The position numbers and the translations under genes were made by a program. The notes under the pieces are model-generated. The model worked only from the letters and a program-made list of their open reading frames with translations. It had not been told where the DNA came from and made no database searches. From Lachnospiraceae bacterium (lineage in GTDB: Bacteria > Bacillota > Clostridia > Lachnospirales > Lachnospiraceae), in assembly GCA_910575605.1 (NCBI GenBank), contig CAJTEW010000003.1, positions 1 to 64,000 on the forward strand: DNA of 64,000 nucleotides. The letters run 5' to 3'. Below, piece by piece: positions 24,044-32,864 of this stretch. Positions within the stretch are counted from its first letter, which is position 1. Each line of letters begins with the position of its first letter.

Positions 24044-25084
24044 ATGTATTTAACAGAAAAAGAAATAATGTCTCAGACAGAAGCTTTAAAAAAAACAAGC
24101 AGTTACTTTGAAAAAAACAGAGAAAAAATTTCAGATTTTTTTACAGAAACTGGAAGAGAAAAATTTGTTTTTATGGGATGCGGCTCCAGCTTTATGCTGT
24201 GTAAAAGTTTAGAACACATTTTTGCAGTTAAGAAAGACGTAAAGGCAGTAAGTATAACAGGTGGCGAATTCCTTGTTAATCCGGACTTATACAGGATGTC
24301 AGTAGAAGGGGCTGTTGTTGTCATATTATCGCGTTCAGGAATGACAACAGAGATTGTACGGGCAGCACAGTATATAAGAGATAATTATCATGCAAAAATC
24401 ATGTCAGTCACTATGAAAGAGGATAGCACACTGGTATCAATTTCAGATTTTAGTATTGTTCTGCCGTGGGCATATGATGAAAGTGTGTGCCAGACGCGCA
24501 CAGTTACGACATTATATACAGGAATGCTGTTTGTCTTTTCGACCTGTTTTTCGCAACACAATATGTATAAGGACATTATCCACATGATAGACAGAGAACA
24601 GGAACTGCTTGAAAAAACAAGGCCGGTTGCACATGAAATTGCTTTGAAGGAATTTTCGGATGTCATCGTACTTGCCGATGGCCCGCTTTGTGGCATTGCA
24701 GAGGAAGGTGCACTTGCATTTACAGAGATTGCAATGATAAGTGGAAAATATTTCCGTGTATTGGATTACAGGCACGGTCCAATGGTGCTTAATAATAAAA
24801 ATACATTAACTATTATTATGACCCAGGATGAAAATAAAACATACCAGAGGGACATGATAGAGGATTTAAAAAGAAATAAAGGAACAATTGTAGCTGTAGA
24901 CTGCCATACAAGCAACCAGTATGATGCAGACTTTCATATATGCATAGGGAAGGATGTAGATTTCGCTGTCTATGGAATTGGTTTAATAAGTATCTGTCAA
25001 TTAATTGCGCTTGAAAAAGCTCTGCTTAGGGGAGTGAATCCGGACAAGCCAAAAGGACTGGATGCATATATTACATTAAAATAA
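24044..25084 (+). CDS. Double-SIS sugar isomerase/deaminase, AgaS/FrlB-like
   Basis: 346 residues with two SIS domains (FMGCGSSFMLCKSLE and VVILSRSGMTTEIVRAAQYI in the first, LADGPLCGIAEEGALAFTEI and DYRHGPMVL in the second). The family includes galactosamine-6-phosphate deaminase/isomerase AgaS, deglycase FrlB and the isomerase half of GlmS. Linked aldolase and PfkB kinase genes favour an AgaS-like step giving tagatose-6-phosphate. A deglycase for Amadori compounds remains possible because the operon also has a sugar kinase and a GntR regulator. Confidence 0.82.
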   Translation: MYLTEKEIMSQTEALKKTSSYFEKNREKISDFFTETGREKFVFMGCGSSFMLCKSLEHIFAVKKDVKAVSITGGEFLVNPDLYRMSVEGAVVVILSRSGMTTEIVRAAQYIRDNYHAKIMSVTMKEDSTLVSISDFSIVLPWAYDESVCQTRTVTTLYTGMLFVFSTCFSQHNMYKDIIHMIDREQELLEKTRPVAHEIALKEFSDVIVLADGPLCGIAEEGALAFTEIAMISGKYFRVLDYRHGPMVLNNKNTLTIIMTQDENKTYQRDMIEDLKRNKGTIVAVDCHTSNQYDADFHICIGKDVDFAVYGIGLISICQLIALEKALLRGVNPDKPKGLDAYITLK

Positions 25085-25112
25085 AAAAACATTAGAAGAG
25101 GAGGGGAAAGAT

Positions 25113-25961
25113 ATGCCATTAGTTACATCAGAACAGATGCTGTCTGATGCACAGCAGGGCGGCTATGCAGTGGGAGCATTTAATGTAGAAAATATGGAAA
25201 TGATAAAAGCGGTTATTGCTGCAGCAGAAGAATTAAAGGCCCCGGTTATGCTTCAGACGACTCCGTCCACAATTAAATATGGTACTTTAAAAACTTATTA
25301 TGCCATGGTTTCAACGGAGGCATTAAAAGTACAGATTCCGGTATGCCTGCATCTAGATCATGGAAATAGTTTTGAATTAGCTGTTCAGGCTATGAAAGAG
25401 GGATATACCTCTGTTATGATAGACGGCTCTCATGAAAGCTTTGAGAACAATATAGCTGTCAGCAGGAAGGTTGCTGACGTAGCAAAAGCCTTTGGAATTC
25501 CAGTTGAAGCAGAGTTAGGCAGAGTTGGAGGAAAGGAAGATGATTTAGAAACCAAAAAAGATACAAATACAGATCCGCTGGAGGCAAAGGAATTCGCCTA
25601 TGAGACAGGAATTTCTTCACTTGCAGTCGCGATTGGGACTGCACACGGATTTTATAAAGGTATGCCTGTTCTTAATACGGAAAGGATTACAGAAATTAAA
25701 AAGGTTGTAGATGTTCCACTGGTATTACACGGGGCATCAGGTTTAGCGGACAGTGATGTGCAGGACTGCATAAGACGGGGAATATGCAAGGTAAATTTTG
25801 CAACGGAGCTGAGAGCTGCCTATGTGAATGCAGGTAAGACACTGATTGCCAAAAAGCCAGATGTGTACGATCCTAAAAAGCTGGGGCTTGCAGGGATGGA
25901 GGCAGTAAAAAGGCTGGTCATGGAGAAAATAAAAATATGCGGATGCGCCTATAAGATATGA
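25113..25961 (+). CDS. Class II ketose-bisphosphate aldolase (tagatose/fructose-1,6-bisphosphate)
   Basis: 282-residue zinc-dependent aldolase of the GatY/KbaY/FbaA family. Visible are VGAFNVENMEM, the zinc-site HLDHGNSF, MIDGSHESFENNI, EAELGRVGGKED, AIGTAHGFYKG and LHGASGLAD. The length and the loop after EAELGRVGG fit the tagatose-bisphosphate group. With the PfkB kinase downstream it would convert tagatose-1,6-bisphosphate to dihydroxyacetone phosphate and glyceraldehyde-3-phosphate. Confidence 0.9.
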   Translation: MPLVTSEQMLSDAQQGGYAVGAFNVENMEMIKAVIAAAEELKAPVMLQTTPSTIKYGTLKTYYAMVSTEALKVQIPVCLHLDHGNSFELAVQAMKEGYTSVMIDGSHESFENNIAVSRKVADVAKAFGIPVEAELGRVGGKEDDLETKKDTNTDPLEAKEFAYETGISSLAVAIGTAHGFYKGMPVLNTERITEIKKVVDVPLVLHGASGLADSDVQDCIRRGICKVNFATELRAAYVNAGKTLIAKKPDVYDPKKLGLAGMEAVKRLVMEKIKICGCAYKI

Positions 25962-25998
25962 TGTACGGTTCCAGGACAAGTTTAAGAGGTAAACACAG

Positions 25999-26937
25999 AT
26001 GATATTGACAGTGACTTTAAATGCTTCTATTGACAGGAGATTTGTGGTAAAGAAATTTGCGGGTGGAAAGTCAAATCGGGTGAAAACATGTGTTTGTACA
26101 CCTGGGGGAAAGGGCCTTAATGTGACAAGGTGTGTAAAAACTATGGGAGAGGATGTACTGGCAACAGGATTCCTAGGCGGGCATACAGGAAAATTACTTG
26201 AGGAATTATTACAGGAAGACCAGGTAAAAACTGACTTTTACTATTTAAAAAAAGAAAGCCGCTGCTGTATTAACATATTTGATGAAACTGATGGCAGCCA
26301 GACAGAGTTTCTTGAACCTGGGTTTAACGTAACAGAGGATGAACTTCAAGGGTTTTTAGGAAAGTATGAAAAACTGGTAGATAAAGCAGATGTTGTGGTT
26401 ATGTCAGGAAGCCTTCCAACAGGGATTTGTGGAGATTCCTATCAAAGGCTGATACAGATTGCAAAGAAGGCAGGGAAAAAAGTAATATTAGACACGAGTG
26501 GAAATGCTTTAAAACTTGGAATAGAAGCAATGCCCGATATGATTAAACCTAATATAGATGAAATCTGTATGCTTACAGGTAATTATGATATTGACGAAAG
26601 TGCTTTGGCCGCTGCGGCAGAAAAAATTCACCGCCAAGGTGTGGGTGTCGTAGTAATTTCATTGGGAGAAAAAGGGTCTTTAATTGTCAGTAATGAAGGT
26701 ACATTTCGGGCAGAAGTTCCTGCAATTGAACCTGTAAATACAGTAGGATGTGGCGATGCAATGATTGCAGGATATGCAATAGGGATGAAGAGAAGGCTTG
26801 GCATAGAAGAAGCCATAAGATTGGGAAGTGCAATTTCAGTGTCGGCAGCTCTGCAGGAAACGACAGGAGTCTTTATGGAGAAGGATATGAGGAGAGTGCT
26901 TCCGCAAATTAAGGTTTTCAGATTACAGAAATCCTAA
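25999..26937 (+). CDS. PfkB-family kinase (tagatose-6-phosphate / 1-phosphofructokinase type)
   Basis: 312 residues with the LacC/FruK pattern: TLNASIDRRFVVKKF at the N-terminus, TPGGKGLNVTRCVKTMG, and the C-terminal anion-hole motif VNTVGCGDAMIAGYAIG, where GCGD replaces the more common GAGD. It supplies the bisphosphate for the aldolase, whose gene ends 37 bases upstream. It is the last gene of the sugar operon. No clear terminator is visible after it. Confidence 0.88.
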   Translation: MILTVTLNASIDRRFVVKKFAGGKSNRVKTCVCTPGGKGLNVTRCVKTMGEDVLATGFLGGHTGKLLEELLQEDQVKTDFYYLKKESRCCINIFDETDGSQTEFLEPGFNVTEDELQGFLGKYEKLVDKADVVVMSGSLPTGICGDSYQRLIQIAKKAGKKVILDTSGNALKLGIEAMPDMIKPNIDEICMLTGNYDIDESALAAAAEKIHRQGVGVVVISLGEKGSLIVSNEGTFRAEVPAIEPVNTVGCGDAMIAGYAIGMKRRLGIEEAIRLGSAISVSAALQETTGVFMEKDMRRVLPQIKVFRLQKS

Positions 26938-27036
26938 AACCATTTTAAGGATATAATGAAAAAATGAATTTTGCTGCTGCCTGCAGCGTCTAGCAGTCAT
27001 TTCAATACATATAAAGAACAGTTCGGTACATATTGC

Positions 27037-27064
27037 TTGAAATCCTTTGTGGATAGTTTATAAT
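27037..27064 (+). promoter_or_regulatory. Sigma-A promoter before the small charged protein
   Basis: TTGAAA (27037-27042), a 16-base spacer and a perfect TATAAT (27059-27064), 30 bases upstream of the ATG at 27095. Confidence 0.75.
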
Positions 27065-27094
27065 ATTGTATATCTTTAAAAGGAGGACGACAAA

Positions 27095-27538
27095 ATGAGT
27101 ACAGTAATAGACAAAATAACTAGTCCGCAGCAGCCGGCAGAGAATATCCGGGAAACAGAAAGAGTGTGTGAATCACGAAAGGCAGAGGAGCAGCCCAAGA
27201 CAGGCGGGAGGGAAATAGAGGAGAAAAACAGCCTGTCGAAGCCAAGATATGATGAATATATTCCGGAAAAGAAGGCTGATAAGACAAAAGGCAGCAAAAA
27301 AAGGGTACCGGATGAAAAAAAGAGTGAAGGAAGATATAAAGGAAGTACAGATAAAGTTGACAGAGAGATTGAAAAGCTTAGAAAGGAAAAGGAGAAGCTT
27401 AAAGCACAGCTTAGCATAGAAAAGGATGACACTAAGGCAGCGGAATTTGAGAGAAGGCTGGCCCAGGTGGAAAGAGAGCTTAAACAGAAGGATAATGATG
27501 CATACAGACGGCAGCATATGGAAGTTGTCAAAATGTAA
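27095..27538 (+). CDS. Highly charged coiled-coil small protein, unknown function
   Basis: 147 residues, rich in Lys, Glu, Arg and Gln, with no signal peptide or membrane segment. The first 90 residues look disordered and include KPRYDEYIPEKK. Residues of about 85-140 form a predicted coiled coil (DREIEKLRKEKEKLKAQL and FERRLAQVERELKQKD). It has a strong AAAGGAGG site and its own promoter. I do not recognise the family. A hairpin plus T-run downstream serves as its terminator and overlaps the start of the ZIP gene. Confidence 0.75.
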   Translation: MSTVIDKITSPQQPAENIRETERVCESRKAEEQPKTGGREIEEKNSLSKPRYDEYIPEKKADKTKGSKKRVPDEKKSEGRYKGSTDKVDREIEKLRKEKEKLKAQLSIEKDDTKAAEFERRLAQVERELKQKDNDAYRRQHMEVVKM

Positions 27539-27557
27539 GAGGATTAGCAAAAACGGG

Positions 27558-27608
27558 CTCCATTCATATACTATTCACAGAGGTGATAGGTATGAATGGA
27601 GTTTTTTT
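27558..27608 (+). terminator. Terminator-like hairpin covering the ZIP gene start
   Basis: CTCCATTCATA (27558-27568) and TATGAATGGAG (27591-27601) form a perfect 11-base stem followed by seven T residues (27602-27608). The 3' arm contains the ATG of the ZIP gene, and the 22-base loop contains its AGAGGTGAT ribosome site. It can act as terminator for the upstream gene and as a regulatory element for the ZIP gene. Confidence 0.8.
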
Positions 27609-28380
27609 AGCATTTCTTGGAACGATTGGTACATTTTCGATAACAGCGTTAGGAGCTGCCGGAATCTTTTTTGTAAAAAGGGAGATAAGCGCAAAGGTTC
27701 AGAATGGTTTTCTTGGATTTGCAGGTGGTGTTATGGTTGCAGCATCTGTATGGTCGCTTCTACTTCCGGGACTTGATTTTGCAGAGGAGAACGGACAGAC
27801 AGGATGGCTTGTAATGACAGGCGGTTTTGTCCTTGGAGTGGCTGCCCTTCTGTCTGCAGACGGATTTTTAAAAAAATGGTTTAAAGAGCAGAAGGGTAAG
27901 AAGGTAACTCTAAGAAAAAGTACAGCAATGCTTGTGATGGCAATTACTGTCCATAATATTCCAGAAGGAATGTCGGTGGGGCTGGCATTTGCACTTGCGG
28001 CACAAAGGCCGGAGGACATGGCCCTTCTTTCCGGTGCGGCCGCCCTGGCGATTGGAATTGGAATCCAGAATTTTCCAGAAGGAACAGCAGTGGCGCTTCC
28101 GCTTGTAAAGGAAGGAATGGGGAAGAAAAAGGCTTTTTTAATTGCCAGTATGACAGCCGCAGTGGAGCCGGTTTTCGGTGTGCTTGCAGCAGCATTCGCC
28201 AGTGCAGTAAGAAGCTGCATTGCTGTGTGTCTTGCGTTTGCAGCGGGGACTATGATTTATGTAGTGGTAGAAGAACTGATACCTGAAGCACATCTTGAGG
28301 GAGAGGAAGGTAAAGAAGGAACACTTGGATTTCTTGTTGGATTTCTTGTAATGATGATATTAGATGTAGCGTTAGGATAA
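27592..28380 (+). CDS. ZIP-family divalent metal transporter
   Basis: 262-residue inner-membrane transporter with about eight TM helices. Signature metal-site helices are MAITVHNIPEGMSVGLAFAL and GIGIQNFPEGTAVALPL, the typical ZIP pair that carries Zn, Fe or Mn; a histidine-poor loop lies between TM3 and TM4. The ATG at 27592 is chosen because AGAGGTGAT precedes it; an in-frame GTG at 27583 lies within that site. Its start codon and codons 2-6 lie in a terminator-like hairpin, so metal- or translation-dependent attenuation is possible. Confidence 0.88.
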   Translation: MNGVFLAFLGTIGTFSITALGAAGIFFVKREISAKVQNGFLGFAGGVMVAASVWSLLLPGLDFAEENGQTGWLVMTGGFVLGVAALLSADGFLKKWFKEQKGKKVTLRKSTAMLVMAITVHNIPEGMSVGLAFALAAQRPEDMALLSGAAALAIGIGIQNFPEGTAVALPLVKEGMGKKKAFLIASMTAAVEPVFGVLAAAFASAVRSCIAVCLAFAAGTMIYVVVEELIPEAHLEGEEGKEGTLGFLVGFLVMMILDVALG

Positions 28381-28387
28381 TAGGGAA

Positions 28388-28416
28388 TTGATTTCATGAT
28401 GAAACTCGTTTATAAT
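28388..28416 (+). promoter_or_regulatory. Sigma-A promoter of the hybrid kinase gene
   Basis: TTGATT (28388-28393), a 17-base spacer and TATAAT (28411-28416), 36 bases before the ATG at 28452. The small inverted repeat TTTCATGATGAAA lies in the spacer. Confidence 0.7.
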
Positions 28417-28451
28417 GAATCACATAGACAAATTGTGAGGAGCTTTGATTC

Positions 28452-30980
28452 ATGTATAAAAAGACGAGGAAATTCTTGTGGTTCAGCTTTAGCGGACTGA
28501 TTGTGTTATGTATTACAATTTTCATCCTGATTGGGATGTATATGACCCAGAAAAGTGAAGAAGCGCTCCAGGAGATTGGCGCCATTTATATGGAGGAGGT
28601 AAGTAACCAGCTTCAGGAAAAGTTTGAAGCCATTACTTCGCTTCGTGTGTCGCAGGTAGAGGGAATAATCAGACGTACTCCCCCGGCAGAATCTGTATAT
28701 GGGGAGGAGCTGCTTGAGGAGCTGGCCTTAAGTGCAGGAGTAAGGGAGTTTACACATCTGGGCTTTTATTCAGAGAATGGAGAGTCTGAGACGATTTACG
28801 GTTCAGACATAAAATTCTTTGATGAGATAGAGATGAAGGATATTATAAATAACCGTTCAAAGCAGATAAGTAGTGGTTATAATGAAGAAGGAGAGAGACT
28901 TCTGATTCTGGCGGCTGATGCAGTGTATCCGATGAAGAGCGGAAATACAAGCACGGTTCTTGTGGCGGCGGTTCCGATGAAGTATCTGGAGGAGGAGCTT
29001 GTATTAGAGGAAGATAACGCTATGGTATATTCTCACATTATCCGTAAGAATGGTGCCTTTGTAGTAAGGACAGGAGAAGAATACCAGGATAATTATCTTG
29101 ACCGTATCAGAGATGACTTAAAGGCAGAAGAGCATGCAGCGAAAATGAAGTCAGCAATGGATGCAGGGGAGGACTATTCTGCACTGGTTGCTATAGGAGA
29201 TACGCACCGGCATCTATACTGCTCAGAGCTTCCGGGTTCAGAGTGGTATCTGGTATCTATTATGCAGGATGGCGTTCTGGATGAATCCATTAACAGACTC
29301 AGCAATCGGAGACAGTATACTATGCTGGGCGCATGCAGTATTATTCTGCTTGCGGTGCTGTTTATATTTGTGAGATATTATAGAATGTCTCAGCAGCATT
29401 TACAGCAGCTTTATCAGGCAGAGAAGGAAGCAGTCCGCGCAAACCGGGCAAAGAGTGAATTTTTATCCAATATGAGTCATGATATCCGTACACCGATGAA
29501 CGGCATTATTGGAATGACTGCAATTGCCATGACAAATATTCATGAGCCGGCCAGAGTGTTTGACTGTCTGAAAAAAATCAGTCTGTCAAGCAAACATCTT
29601 CTTGGTCTTATTAATGATGTGCTCGACATGTCAAAAATTGAAAGCGGCAGACTGACACTTAATATCGATGTTCTTTCTCTTAAGGATACGATGAATAGTA
29701 TTGTAAATATTATACAGCCGCAGGTTAAAGAAAAGCGGCAGCATTTTGATATTTTTATTCAGGAAATAGAAACAGAGGACGTCTATTGTGACGGGGTACG
29801 TTTGAATCAGGTACTGATTAATCTGCTCTCCAATGCGATTAAGTTTACGCCAACAGAAGGAAGGATTAACGTCTATCTGACGCAGGATGAATCTCCTTTG
29901 GGAGAACAGTACATACGGTGTCATTTCCGTGTGAAGGATAATGGAATTGGAATGTCACCAGAGTTTCAGGAGAAGATATTTGAGTCGTTTTCAAGAGAAG
30001 ATTCCAAGGTTCAGAAGATTGAAGGAACTGGTCTTGGAATGGCGATTACGAAGTATATTGTAGACAAGATGAAGGGAACTATTGAAGTTCAAAGTGAAGT
30101 GGGAAAGGGCAGTGAATTTCATGTTGTTCTTGACCTAGAAAAAGTTATGGTAAGCGGAGGGGATATGGTTCTTCCACCATGGCGTATGCTGGTAGTGGAT
30201 AATAATGAAGATTTATGCCGAAGTGCTGTATCAGCTTTAAAAGAGATAGGCGTGTCGGCTGAATGGGCTCTTAGCGGAAAAGAAGCGCTTGAGCTGATTG
30301 AACATCATTATAAAAAGCAAGAGGGCTATGAGGTAGTGCTTCTTGACTGGAAAATGCCTGAGATGGACGGTATGGAGACTGCCCGTGAGATTCGTAAGAT
30401 TGTAGGTGATGATGTACCGATTTTGATTATTTCTGCGTATGACTGGAGTGATATAGAGGAGGAAGCGGCCCAGGCAGGTATCCATGGCTTTATTTCCAAA
30501 CCATTATTTAAGTCAAATCTATATGCAGAGCTCAGGCGTTATATAGGCGGAGATGAAAGCGTGCCGGAAGAAGGACAAGAAGCCAGTGAGGAAAAGGACT
30601 TTACAGGCAGAAGGATTCTTCTGGCAGAGGACATTGAACTGAACTGGGAGATTGCAGAGGATATTCTCACAGAAGTAGGTTTTCATGTGGAATGGGCAGA
30701 AAATGGTGAGATTTGCGTAGAAAAGTTTAAGCAGTCTGAGGTCGGTTATTATGATGCGATTCTTATGGATATAAGGATGCCGGTTATGGATGGCTATGAG
30801 GCAACGGAGGCAATCCGGGGATTATCCCGCCCGGACGCAGGACTTCCTATTGTTGCCATGACAGCAGATGCTTTTGCAGAGGACATTAAGCACAGCAAGG
30901 AATGTGGAATGAACGAGCATATTTCGAAGCCGATAGATGTTGGAAGGCTTATGAAAGTATTGGAGAGATATCTGAAATAA
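28452..30980 (+). CDS. Hybrid sensor histidine kinase with two receiver domains
   Basis: 842-residue membrane protein. TM1 (about 10-31) and TM2 (about 290-308) bracket an extracytoplasmic sensor of about 255 residues. Next come HisKA with FLSNMSHDIRTPMNGIIGM (H343), HATPase_c (NLLSNAIKFTP, VKDNGIGMS, GTGLGMAI), receiver 1 with phospho-acceptor D632 (LLDWKMPEMDG) and receiver 2 with D773 (LMDIRMPVMDG). No HPt domain or output regulator is encoded beside it, so the phosphorelay partner is elsewhere. Such double-receiver kinases are common in Lachnospiraceae; the signal is unknown. Confidence 0.9.
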   Translation: MYKKTRKFLWFSFSGLIVLCITIFILIGMYMTQKSEEALQEIGAIYMEEVSNQLQEKFEAITSLRVSQVEGIIRRTPPAESVYGEELLEELALSAGVREFTHLGFYSENGESETIYGSDIKFFDEIEMKDIINNRSKQISSGYNEEGERLLILAADAVYPMKSGNTSTVLVAAVPMKYLEEELVLEEDNAMVYSHIIRKNGAFVVRTGEEYQDNYLDRIRDDLKAEEHAAKMKSAMDAGEDYSALVAIGDTHRHLYCSELPGSEWYLVSIMQDGVLDESINRLSNRRQYTMLGACSIILLAVLFIFVRYYRMSQQHLQQLYQAEKEAVRANRAKSEFLSNMSHDIRTPMNGIIGMTAIAMTNIHEPARVFDCLKKISLSSKHLLGLINDVLDMSKIESGRLTLNIDVLSLKDTMNSIVNIIQPQVKEKRQHFDIFIQEIETEDVYCDGVRLNQVLINLLSNAIKFTPTEGRINVYLTQDESPLGEQYIRCHFRVKDNGIGMSPEFQEKIFESFSREDSKVQKIEGTGLGMAITKYIVDKMKGTIEVQSEVGKGSEFHVVLDLEKVMVSGGDMVLPPWRMLVVDNNEDLCRSAVSALKEIGVSAEWALSGKEALELIEHHYKKQEGYEVVLLDWKMPEMDGMETAREIRKIVGDDVPILIISAYDWSDIEEEAAQAGIHGFISKPLFKSNLYAELRRYIGGDESVPEEGQEASEEKDFTGRRILLAEDIELNWEIAEDILTEVGFHVEWAENGEICVEKFKQSEVGYYDAILMDIRMPVMDGYEATEAIRGLSRPDAGLPIVAMTADAFAEDIKHSKECGMNEHISKPIDVGRLMKVLERYLK

Positions 30981-31011
30981 GAAAATGTAGATAAAAGAAA
31001 TCGGGGAGGCT

Positions 31012-32106
31012 ATGGAGAAGCATAGAAAAAGAATTGTCTTAAAAAGAATAATCGGCTGCATTTTACTTGCAGCCGGTCTTGTGCTTCTTTTTATTTCCAG
31101 GATTTCCCATACATCTGCTCAGTGGTACAGCGTACATATTTACCCTGTGTGGGTTGGCAGTATCGGCAGACTGGCAGGTCTTGTGCCATTTTCAGTGTCA
31201 GAGGTGCTCCTGTACATACTGCTTCTATGGACTTTGATAACAGGAGTGATGAGAGTAGGCAGGGCTGCCAGGAAAAAAGAAGACCGGGATATTTTAATTA
31301 GCTGGATTTACAGTCTGTTTTTAGCAGTGTGTGTTCTGTTTTTTCTTTATGAAGCTAACTGTGGGGTAAATTACCACAGGGAAACCTTTTCAGAAAGCTC
31401 TGGGATAGAGCTTAGGGAGTATTCCGCCAGGGAATTAAAAGAGGTATGCTTATGGCTGACAGAGGAAGTGAACAGCTTAAGCAGTCTTGTGGAACGAAAC
31501 GGCGATGGCGTGATGCAGGCAGGGGAAGAATCAGACAGTGGGGCAGTAGCTGCTATGCAGAATCTTGGTAAGACCTATGAGAGCCTTGCAGGATATTATC
31601 CAAAGCCCAAGGGACTTATTAATCCCTGGATATTATCTGTGCAGAATCTTACGGGAATCTATTCTCCCTTTACTGTGGAGGCTAATTATAACAGCGGGAT
31701 GACAGACTATAATATCCCATTTACTATGTGCCATGAGCTGTCCCACCTCAGAGGATTTATGCAGGAGCAGGAGGCGAATTTTATTGCGTTTTTGGCGTGC
31801 AGCCAGTCAAAGGAGACAGAATTTCGTTACAGCGGAAACCTGATGGGCTGGATTTACTGTATGAATGTTCTTAGAAGGATAGACTATGATGGATGGGAAG
31901 AGGTGAGGCTGCTTCTGGCGCCGGAGGCGGAGGCTGATTTGGCTGCAAATAGAGATTTCTGGGAAAAATATGATGGTGCAGTGGCCGAAGTATCCAATAG
32001 GGTGAATGATACATATCTTAAGGCGAACGGGCAGGCGGAGGGTGTGAAAAGCTATAACAGGATGGTGGACCTTATCGCAGCCTATTATGTAGATAAAATA
32101 AAATGA
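31012..32106 (+). CDS. DUF3810 membrane protein with zinc-metalloprotease motif
   Basis: 364 residues. Three hydrophobic segments lie at about 12-30, 62-80 and 97-113, followed by a soluble C-terminal domain. H241-E242-x-x-H245 in TMCHELSHLRG and E254 in QEQEANFIAF form an HExxH...E zinc-binding pattern. DUF3810 is a family of unknown function whose members have this gluzincin-like signature. The ATG has GGAGG only two bases away, so a short-spaced site is used or the start differs slightly. It may be co-transcribed with the DUF1847 gene 31 bases downstream. Confidence 0.82.
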   Translation: MEKHRKRIVLKRIIGCILLAAGLVLLFISRISHTSAQWYSVHIYPVWVGSIGRLAGLVPFSVSEVLLYILLLWTLITGVMRVGRAARKKEDRDILISWIYSLFLAVCVLFFLYEANCGVNYHRETFSESSGIELREYSARELKEVCLWLTEEVNSLSSLVERNGDGVMQAGEESDSGAVAAMQNLGKTYESLAGYYPKPKGLINPWILSVQNLTGIYSPFTVEANYNSGMTDYNIPFTMCHELSHLRGFMQEQEANFIAFLACSQSKETEFRYSGNLMGWIYCMNVLRRIDYDGWEEVRLLLAPEAEADLAANRDFWEKYDGAVAEVSNRVNDTYLKANGQAEGVKSYNRMVDLIAAYYVDKIK

Positions 32107-32137
32107 ACTATAAAATACAATATGGAGGAAAAGACAT

Positions 32138-32758
32138 ATGGAGAAAAAATTGTCATGTATTGACTGCGGGGTTAAAAATTGCAACAAGATGGATAAGACC
32201 TATCCTGAGTTCTGCCTCACAAAAAATATGAATAAGGAGGTGTTTGAAACAGCGATGCCTCGTTATCAGGAAGAGGACAATCACAAGGTTATGGTTGCTG
32301 CCGCAGAAGTAGAATGTGAGCATTACTGCCAGTATACACGGATAGAGGAGATTATGGCTTTTGCTAAGAAGCTGGAGGTGAAAAAGATTGGAATTGCCAC
32401 CTGCGTAGGTCTTTTGAAGGAAAGTCATACGCTTGCTGCCATTTTAAGAAATCATGGCTTTGAGGTATTTGGCGCAGCCTGCAAGGTAGGAACTGTACCA
32501 AAGGTAGATGTGGGGATTCCAGAGAAATGCAGTAAGATTGGAATTAATATGTGTAATCCGATACTGCAGGCAGAGCTTTTGAATGAGGCTGGAACAGAGC
32601 TGAATATTATTATGGGACTGTGCGTGGGACATGATAGTCTGTTTATCAAATATTCCAATGCACTTGTTACAAGCGGTGTTACAAAGGACCGGGTGCTGGG
32701 ACATAATCCGGCGGCGGCACTTTACACGGCTGATACGTATTATTCTAAGATAAAATAG
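32138..32758 (+). CDS. DUF1847 cysteine-rich protein
   Basis: 206 residues, cytosolic. The N-terminus has a cysteine cluster (CIDCGVKNCNK and a further Cys in PEFCLTKN), consistent with a zinc or iron-sulfur site. Other conserved-looking parts are IGIATCVGLLKE, CNPILQAELLN, GLCVGHDSLFIKYS and TSGVTKDRVLGHNPAAAL. The match is to the DUF1847 family of anaerobes, whose function is unknown; a metal or redox role is only a guess. GGAGG precedes the ATG. A palindromic repeat starts 7 bases after the stop. Confidence 0.82.
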   Translation: MEKKLSCIDCGVKNCNKMDKTYPEFCLTKNMNKEVFETAMPRYQEEDNHKVMVAAAEVECEHYCQYTRIEEIMAFAKKLEVKKIGIATCVGLLKESHTLAAILRNHGFEVFGAACKVGTVPKVDVGIPEKCSKIGINMCNPILQAELLNEAGTELNIIMGLCVGHDSLFIKYSNALVTSGVTKDRVLGHNPAAALYTADTYYSKIK

Positions 32759-32765
32759 AGGTTAG

Positions 32766-32848
32766 GCTGGGGACGGTGTAAAATGAAAAAGTACCTGTCC
32801 CCACCCCGGTTGGGGACAGGCACTTTTTCATTTTACACCGTCCCCAAC
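32766..32848. repeat. Dispersed GGGGAC palindrome, copy 3
   Basis: A long hairpin filling the gap between two convergent genes (DUF1847 and topB). The outer arm is GGGGACGGTGTAAAATGAAAA and the inner arm GTACCTGTCCCCA, with a short CCCGG-type loop. The variant core (GGTGTAAAATG) differs from the GGGGTATTTTT type, but the GGGGAC ends and arm order are the same. Confidence 0.86.
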
Positions 32849-32864
32849 GGCCTCTCTCTCAGTT

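Noticed and set aside
27076-27531. A 151-residue hydrophobic/Ser-rich frame on the minus strand opposite the small charged protein
   Set aside because: It is the complement of a Lys/Glu-rich coding region, has no ribosome site, and the plus-strand gene has a strong promoter and AAAGGAGG.
27699-28220. A 173-residue minus-strand frame inside the ZIP gene
   Set aside because: Low-complexity Ala/Ser/Pro composition typical of an antisense frame; the plus strand encodes clear ZIP motifs.
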